Source: GCA-002704185 sp902588515 (GTDB lineage Bacteria; Pseudomonadota; Alphaproteobacteria; Pelagibacterales; Pelagibacteraceae). Taken from it: DNA of 11,333 nt. Positions 7,514 through 11,333 of this stretch are shown here, piece by piece. The notes beneath the pieces were generated by a model. The model did no database searches. It saw nothing but the letters and a program-made list of their open reading frames with translations, and was not told the origin of the DNA. The translations under genes were made by a program, and so were the position numbers. The DNA is taken from contig CACIPP010000011.1 in NCBI GenBank assembly GCA_902588515.1, positions 1 to 11,333 of the forward strand, read 5' to 3'. Within the stretch, counting starts at the first letter, position 1. Every line of letters starts with the position of its first letter.

Positions 7514-7546
7514 ATATTTAAATATTATATAACCATATGAATAATA
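7504..7546. repeat. 12-bp perfect inverted repeat across the sdhE and recG start codons
   Basis: The left arm 7504-7515 (TATTATTCATAT) and right arm 7535-7546 (ATATGAATAATA) are exact reverse complements, separated by 19 bp. Each arm contains one start codon plus the next two codons (ATG AAT AAT) and two upstream bases. The axis falls at 7525, in the centre of the 23-bp intergenic gap. It may be a regulatory dyad or reflect similar selection on the two gene starts; the sequence alone does not tell which. Confidence 0.9.
7514..7536. promoter_or_regulatory. 23-bp divergent promoter region of sdhE and recG
   Basis: The gap contains TATTAT on the plus strand (7523-7528) and TATAAT on the minus strand (7529-7524), two -10-like hexamers overlapping on opposite strands. 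With normal -10 to start-site distances, recG mRNA would begin at or next to its ATG and sdhE mRNA about 4 nt before its ATG. Both transcripts would be leaderless or nearly so. No -35 hexamer was recognised. A more distant promoter inside either neighbouring gene is an alternative. Confidence 0.45.
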
Positions 7547-9579
7547 AATTATTTGATTCTATTATAAAAGCAAAAGGTGTAGGTCAAATAATCTCCAAAA
7601 GACTTAATGAAAAAAACATATACACTAAAATTGATTTGCTTTTGCGATTGCCAATTGGCACGATAGATAGACGATTTTGCCCAACTTTGGATCAATTAGA
7701 AATAGGAAAAATTAGCACAATATTTGTTAGGCCAATTAAATATAATTTTCCAAGAATTAGAAATTTACCTTTTAGAGTCACTTGTGAAGATAACTTTGGA
7801 AAGATTGATATAGTTTTTTTTAATGTTAGAGAAAATTATATCAGGCAGCAACTACCTTTAAATACTGAAATTATAATAAGCGGAAAAATAACAATTTATA
7901 AAAATAAATTTCAAATGACTAATCCAGATTATATTCAAACAATAGATAAAGAAATGAGTATAAAAAAAATAATGTCTAAATATTCAAATATAAGCGGCGT
8001 ATCTCCAAAAACTATTCAGAAGATTTATTTTGAAGAAAGTAAAGATATTAGTGAAATCGACGAATGGCATGATAAAAATTTTATCAATAAAATGGGTTGG
8101 TCATCTTGGTCATACTCAATTAAAAAATTGCATAATCCTGAAACTAATGAGGATATTAACAAAAATTCTAATTACTATGAAAGACTTGCATTCGATGAAA
8201 TTTTATCGAACTTATTATTGTTTAAAAAAATAAGAAAAAGAATAATAAAAAAAATAAAAATTAATAAAAAGATTTCCAAAGAATATTTATATACCATTCA
8301 AGAAAAGTTACCTTTTAAATTAACTAATGATCAAATAAAAGTAATAAACGAGATTAATATTGATCTAGGCTCATCAAAAAAAATGATGAGATTATTACAA
8401 GGTGATGTAGGCTGTGGAAAAACTATAGTAGCTTTTATAACTGCAGCTTGTGTTATAAAAAATAATTATCAAGTTGCAATTATGGTACCAACAGAAATAC
8501 TAGCAATGCAACATTACAAACTATTTAAAAATTTATTTAAAGATGAAAATATTAATGTTGAGCTATTATCTAGTTCTATTAAAAAAGAAAAGCAAAAATT
8601 TATTTTAAATGAATTGCTTAGTGGGAAAATTGATTTAATTATAGGAACACACTCATTATTTCAAAATAGAATTAAATTTAAAAAACTTGGATACATTATA
8701 ATTGATGAACAACACAAATTTGGTGTAAAGCAAAGGATAGAATTAGCCTCTAAGGGTGATACGAATACTGATGTATTATTAATGACGGCAACACCGATAC
8801 CAAGAACTTTAATTATAACAAATTATGGTGATCTAGACTTGTCCACTATAAAAGAAAAGCCGTTTAACAACAACATAACAACTTTCTTAAAACCAAATAA
8901 TAAAATTGATGATGTTTTAAATTTTATTGAAAAAAGAATTAAAAGTTCAGATCAGGTATATTGGGTTTGTCCTATTATTGATGAAAGTGAAAAATTAAAC
9001 GTTAAGGCAGTAAATGAAAGATTACAATTTTTAAAAAATAAAACCTCATATAAAATGGAATGTATTCATGGAAATATAAAGGAACAAGAACGCGATAAAA
9101 TAATGATTAATTTTTTAGAAAAAAAATTAGATTTAATTGTCTGTACAACTATCGTCGAGGTTGGTTTGGACAATCCAAACGTAAATACTATAGTAATTGA
9201 AAATTCTGAAAGGTTCGGGCTTTCTCAATTACATCAGCTAAGAGGAAGGGTTGGTAGAAGCGGTAATGAGGCTTGTTGTTTATTAGTATATCATAAGAAC
9301 TTGTCGGAATTATCAAAAAAAAGACTTAAAATCATTAAAGATAATTTGAACGGATTTCTAATAGCTGAAGAAGATTTAAAATTGCGAGGTTATGGTGACA
9401 TTTTAGGTTTTAAACAAAGCGGAGAGAAAGATTTTTTAATAGCCGATCCTTTATATCACTCTCACCTTTTTGATTTAGCAAAAGAATATGTTGATAAAAT
9501 CGATGACACTAAAAAATTTGAAATACTATTAAAGATTTTTAACAAACAAAAAATATTTAATATTATTGACGCTGGTTAA
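7537..9579 (+). CDS. recG: ATP-dependent DNA helicase RecG
   Basis: RecG is a double-strand DNA translocase that remodels stalled forks and branched recombination intermediates. At 680 residues it is close to E. coli RecG (693). An N-terminal wedge region with an OB fold (roughly 55-135) comes first. The superfamily 2 motor follows: GDVGCGKT (289-296), DEQH (390-393), MTATPIPRT (416-424) and QLRGRVGRSG (about 567-576). The C-terminal translocation motif RGYGDILGFKQSG begins near residue 617. All motor motifs are intact. The coding sequence is very rich in Lys, Ile and Asn codons. The ATG at 7537 fits the N-terminus and there is no Shine-Dalgarno sequence. Its TAA overlaps the stop of the convergent transporter gene by 4 bp. 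Confidence 0.97.
   Translation: MNNKLFDSIIKAKGVGQIISKRLNEKNIYTKIDLLLRLPIGTIDRRFCPTLDQLEIGKISTIFVRPIKYNFPRIRNLPFRVTCEDNFGKIDIVFFNVRENYIRQQLPLNTEIIISGKITIYKNKFQMTNPDYIQTIDKEMSIKKIMSKYSNISGVSPKTIQKIYFEESKDISEIDEWHDKNFINKMGWSSWSYSIKKLHNPETNEDINKNSNYYERLAFDEILSNLLLFKKIRKRIIKKIKINKKISKEYLYTIQEKLPFKLTNDQIKVINEINIDLGSSKKMMRLLQGDVGCGKTIVAFITAACVIKNNYQVAIMVPTEILAMQHYKLFKNLFKDENINVELLSSSIKKEKQKFILNELLSGKIDLIIGTHSLFQNRIKFKKLGYIIIDEQHKFGVKQRIELASKGDTNTDVLLMTATPIPRTLIITNYGDLDLSTIKEKPFNNNITTFLKPNNKIDDVLNFIEKRIKSSDQVYWVCPIIDESEKLNVKAVNERLQFLKNKTSYKMECIHGNIKEQERDKIMINFLEKKLDLIVCTTIVEVGLDNPNVNTIVIENSERFGLSQLHQLRGRVGRSGNEACCLLVYHKNLSELSKKRLKIIKDNLNGFLIAEEDLKLRGYGDILGFKQSGEKDFLIADPLYHSHLFDLAKEYVDKIDDTKKFEILLKIFNKQKIFNIIDAG
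9576..9579. other. shared palindromic TTAA stop of convergent recG and the SbmA-like gene
   Basis: TTAA supplies TAA to recG (9577-9579, plus) and TAA to the transporter gene (plus bases 9576-9578, minus). This is the same arrangement as at uvrA/secF, with no space for a separate terminator. Confidence 0.95.
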
Positions 9580-10574
9580 GCTTTAATAAAATCTTTCTCA
9601 TTTTTGTTTAATTCAAGTCTTCTTTCAAACTCTCTTAATCTTCTATGTACAGATATTAATTCAACGATAATTGGCCAACTTCTTACCAAATATTGCAAAG
9701 AAGTTTCTACTCTAGAAAATGCCCTGATTATTTGTTGTACAAAACCTAATGTTACAACGCCAGAGACAATTGTAGGAGCTAAAGCTATATAGGGAACTAT
9801 TACCATTCCTTGAAGATAACTCCATTTTACAGCATTAAAATATAAATAATGAAAATATTGTTTATAATGAATCTTTCTTACTCCTCCATAAAGATCTAAA
9901 ACTGTTTTTGGTTTAGCTCTTTCAGATGAGTCCTCTCCTAAGACCAGCTCTTTTCTATAAGCCGCCTCCTCTTTCTGTATATCATATTCAATACCAGGTA
10001 ATTTGATACCAACACTTGCCAATAAAATTGTACCACCTAACGCAGCGATAATAGCAACCCACACCATTGCATGATCAACTTGTCCTATCCAAGGTAACTC
10101 AGTAATTTTTTTTGATAATCCCCATAATATTGGTGTGAATGCAACAAGTGTCATAATGCTTCTTAATAACTCTGCACCCAAGCCTTCCATGATCCTTGCA
10201 AATTTTAATGTATCTTCCTGGACCCTTTGTGAAGCTCCCTCTATTGAGGATGCATATGTCCATTTATCGTGATAAAATTCAGCCATAGCTGTCCGCCATC
10301 GAAAAGTCCAATGACTTGTAAAGTAGTCTGCAAAAACAATCACTAGAATATATATTGCAGCTAATTTTAGGAACGTATAAAGATAAGAGAGAAATTCACC
10401 TAATGTTACAGAGTTTGGGGATGTAAGTGCTTTTTGTAATGCGTCGTAGAATTCCCCAAACCATTTGTTAATTTGGACATCAATCTGAACTAATGACCAC
10501 GTAGCAATTAAAATTAACAAGGTTCCCCCAATGCTCCAAGTAAACCATTTTTTTTGTGTAAAAAATTTAAACAT
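9576..10574 (-). CDS. SbmA/BacA-family peptide transporter, short form
   Basis: SbmA/BacA proteins are inner-membrane importers driven by the proton gradient that take up peptides such as microcins and proline-rich antimicrobial peptides. Rhizobial BacA is needed in symbiosis. Conserved blocks are FRWRTAM (91-97), EGASQRVQEDT (112-122), KLPGIE (191-196), AAYRKELVLGED (204-215), FHYLYFN (241-247) and the C-terminal SVHRRLREFE. Hydrophobic segments lie near 13-32, 64-84, 138-152, 170-190 and 256-276. The family lacks an ATPase domain and none is visible. The protein has 332 residues against 406 in E. coli SbmA; aligned from memory, it begins about 70 residues in and lacks the first one or two helices. 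The ATG at 10574 shares its A with the TAA of the upstream gene, so no longer N-terminus is available. Local base composition is less AT-rich than recG. The specific substrate is unknown. Confidence 0.88.
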   Translation of the reverse strand: MFKFFTQKKWFTWSIGGTLLILIATWSLVQIDVQINKWFGEFYDALQKALTSPNSVTLGEFLSYLYTFLKLAAIYILVIVFADYFTSHWTFRWRTAMAEFYHDKWTYASSIEGASQRVQEDTLKFARIMEGLGAELLRSIMTLVAFTPILWGLSKKITELPWIGQVDHAMVWVAIIAALGGTILLASVGIKLPGIEYDIQKEEAAYRKELVLGEDSSERAKPKTVLDLYGGVRKIHYKQYFHYLYFNAVKWSYLQGMVIVPYIALAPTIVSGVVTLGFVQQIIRAFSRVETSLQYLVRSWPIIVELISVHRRLREFERRLELNKNEKDFIKA

Positions 10575-10852
10575 TATTTAAAATTATCAGCATAAGATTT
10601 TATAACAATTCTTCTTCTTTTTGGTTCAATCAATCTAAATTCTATTTTATTTCTATTAGCGTAATTAATAGCTTCATTTTTACTCTTAAAAAAAATTTTT
10701 ACTTGTTTTTTTGTGTTTCCAGTAGAATTCCAATTCATAAGATAATCTTTAGAATTTGAAATCCCAGGATATTCAAGGACCCATCTGTTATTATTTTTGT
10801 TCCCAGATTGCATAGCTGTTTTGGTTGGTATATAAATTCTTGCTATCTTCAT
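10574..10852 (-). CDS. NDUFS4-like complex I accessory subunit
   Basis: This belongs to the 'ETC complex I subunit conserved region' family, homologous to mitochondrial NDUFS4 and found as a peripheral subunit of alphaproteobacterial NADH:ubiquinone oxidoreductase. It should sit on the cytoplasmic arm. Starting at ATG 10852 the protein has 92 residues. Conserved stretches are ARIYIPTKTAMQSG near the N-terminus, WVLEY, LMNWNSTGNTKKQV, AINYANRNKIEF and the C-terminal SYADNFK. A TTG at 10864 would add four residues (first codon TTG, then L-N-N) and overlap the upstream gene. The ATG is preferred because it gives the usual start just before K-I-A-R-I-Y and sits one base after the preceding stop. 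It is sandwiched between a glycosyltransferase-like gene and an SbmA-like transporter, overlapping the latter by one base (TAATG). Confidence 0.93.
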   Translation of the reverse strand: MKIARIYIPTKTAMQSGNKNNNRWVLEYPGISNSKDYLMNWNSTGNTKKQVKIFFKSKNEAINYANRNKIEFRLIEPKRRRIVIKSYADNFK

Positions 10853-10853
10853 A

Positions 10854-11333
10854 TTATTTAACAAAAAGTTTGTTATATTTTTTTATAAAATTAATTCTAT
10901 TTTTTCTTCGCATGCCAGCTAAGTGTATAATAATTGGATCGAAATAAAAATTCGACAACTCGGTATCATCCGGTTTTAAATAATTTTTTTTTGGCATACT
11001 ATTCCAGGTTCCTGGTAAAAATTCAAATTTGCTCAAAATGCTTTTAGATGGTTTATTATCAGATAATTTATTAATTTCAGCTTTAAATCCTATCACGTCT
11101 AAAAATGCCGCATTATCTGGCCAATAATGATCTAGGTATTTTGTTTTATTCCAAACTTTTTGAAAAAAATCTAACGACCACTTAGTATTTTTTACTAAAA
11201 TAACACCAACGTTAGGACCCCAAGTTAAATAATTAGTATTTTTATAATTCGTCTTATGAACAGACTTGACTAGATGGTTAACTATATGAATATGTTTTTT
11301 TTTATCTATATGTTTTAAAATATTTTCATATTT
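10854..11333 (-). CDS. glycosyltransferase-like protein, C-terminal part (GT34 GMA12/MNN10-like?)
   Basis: The frame is open from the right edge (base 11333) to TAA at 10856-10854, giving 159 visible codons; the N-terminus lies outside the window. A GTG at 11096 is in frame but internal, since the conserved-looking part begins well upstream of it. The pattern resembles the C-terminal half of galactosyltransferase GMA12/MNN10 (GT34) folds. NVGVILVKNTKWSLDFF (visible residues 41-57) matches the 'N-x-G-x-x-x-x-+-N-s-x-W-S' block. A WPDNAAFLD stretch (71-79) stands where those proteins have an acidic 'DQ-A' motif, and IIIHLAGMRRKNR near the end matches the 'H-x-x-G' block. A catalytic DxD, if present, would lie upstream and cannot be checked. 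The family call rests on pattern recognition; another nucleotide-sugar transferase family is possible. It ends one base before the complex I subunit gene. Confidence 0.55.
   Translation of the reverse strand, partial: KYENILKHIDKKKHIHIVNHLVKSVHKTNYKNTNYLTWGPNVGVILVKNTKWSLDFFQKVWNKTKYLDHYWPDNAAFLDVIGFKAEINKLSDNKPSKSILSKFEFLPGTWNSMPKKNYLKPDDTELSNFYFDPIIIHLAGMRRKNRINFIKKYNKLFVK

Noticed and set aside
10853..10864. TTG start at 10864 for the complex I subunit
   Set aside because: It would add only four residues before the conserved start and overlap the preceding gene. ATG at 10852 fits the family better and sits one base after the upstream stop.
10854..11096. Separate 80-residue gene starting at GTG 11096
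   Set aside because: The frame is open all the way to the window edge and the best family match (N-x-G...W-S block) lies upstream of 11096, so this is an internal codon of a longer truncated gene.
1..11333. UGA recoded as tryptophan
   Set aside because: All genes read through at full expected length with the standard code, and the Trp codons I read were TGG. The absence of TGA stops is explained by AT-rich stop preference.
1..11333. Hidden defence system, prophage, transposon, CRISPR array or tRNA
   Set aside because: Genes fill about 98% of the window and nearly all are recognisable housekeeping families. No spaced direct-repeat series, transposase motifs, terminal repeats or cloverleaf-capable gaps were seen.

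Overview
The window is a compact, strongly AT-rich stretch of chromosome, most probably from a streamlined marine-type alphaproteobacterium (Pelagibacterales/SAR11 or a similar low-GC lineage). The assignment rests on four things: an NDUFS4-type complex I accessory subunit, a family of alphaproteobacteria and mitochondria; an SdhE flavinylation factor next to recG; the gyrA-ssb-uvrA linkage common in alphaproteobacteria; and extreme packing. By my count only about 178 of 11,333 bases lie outside genes. No species name can be read from the sequence. No tRNA, rRNA, CRISPR array, insertion sequence or phage gene was seen.

Layout. On the minus strand at the left edge is the N-terminal part of gyrA (cut by the window end), preceded in the same operon by ssb. 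A 90-bp divergent promoter region separates ssb from uvrA, which runs rightward alone. uvrA converges on a minus-strand cluster transcribed sdhE > yajC > secD > secF, in which yajC, secD and secF are one base apart. sdhE is divergent from recG, with only 23 bp between the two start codons. recG converges on a second minus-strand cluster: a glycosyltransferase-like gene (cut by the right edge), an NDUFS4-like complex I subunit and a short SbmA/BacA-type transporter, with spacings of +1 and -1 bases. There is no gene-free stretch over 300 bases. The largest gaps are 1502-1591, 7203-7255 (no clear signal seen) and 7514-7536.

How the genes work together. gyrA, ssb, uvrA and recG serve DNA topology, single-strand protection, nucleotide excision repair and fork or recombination-intermediate remodelling. 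yajC-secD-secF encode the accessory complex of the Sec translocon that uses the proton-motive force. sdhE and the NDUFS4-like gene serve respiratory complexes II and I. The SbmA/BacA-like transporter and the glycosyltransferase suggest envelope or peptide-uptake functions.

Most of this is ordinary housekeeping, and I do not see a clear new defence or mobile system. The points most worth a second look are: a perfect 12-bp inverted repeat placing the sdhE and recG start codons in mirror symmetry around overlapping -10-like elements; two convergent gene pairs that each share a palindromic TTAA as both stop codons; the transporter lacking roughly the first 70 residues of E. coli SbmA; and the glycosyltransferase / complex I subunit / transporter operon.
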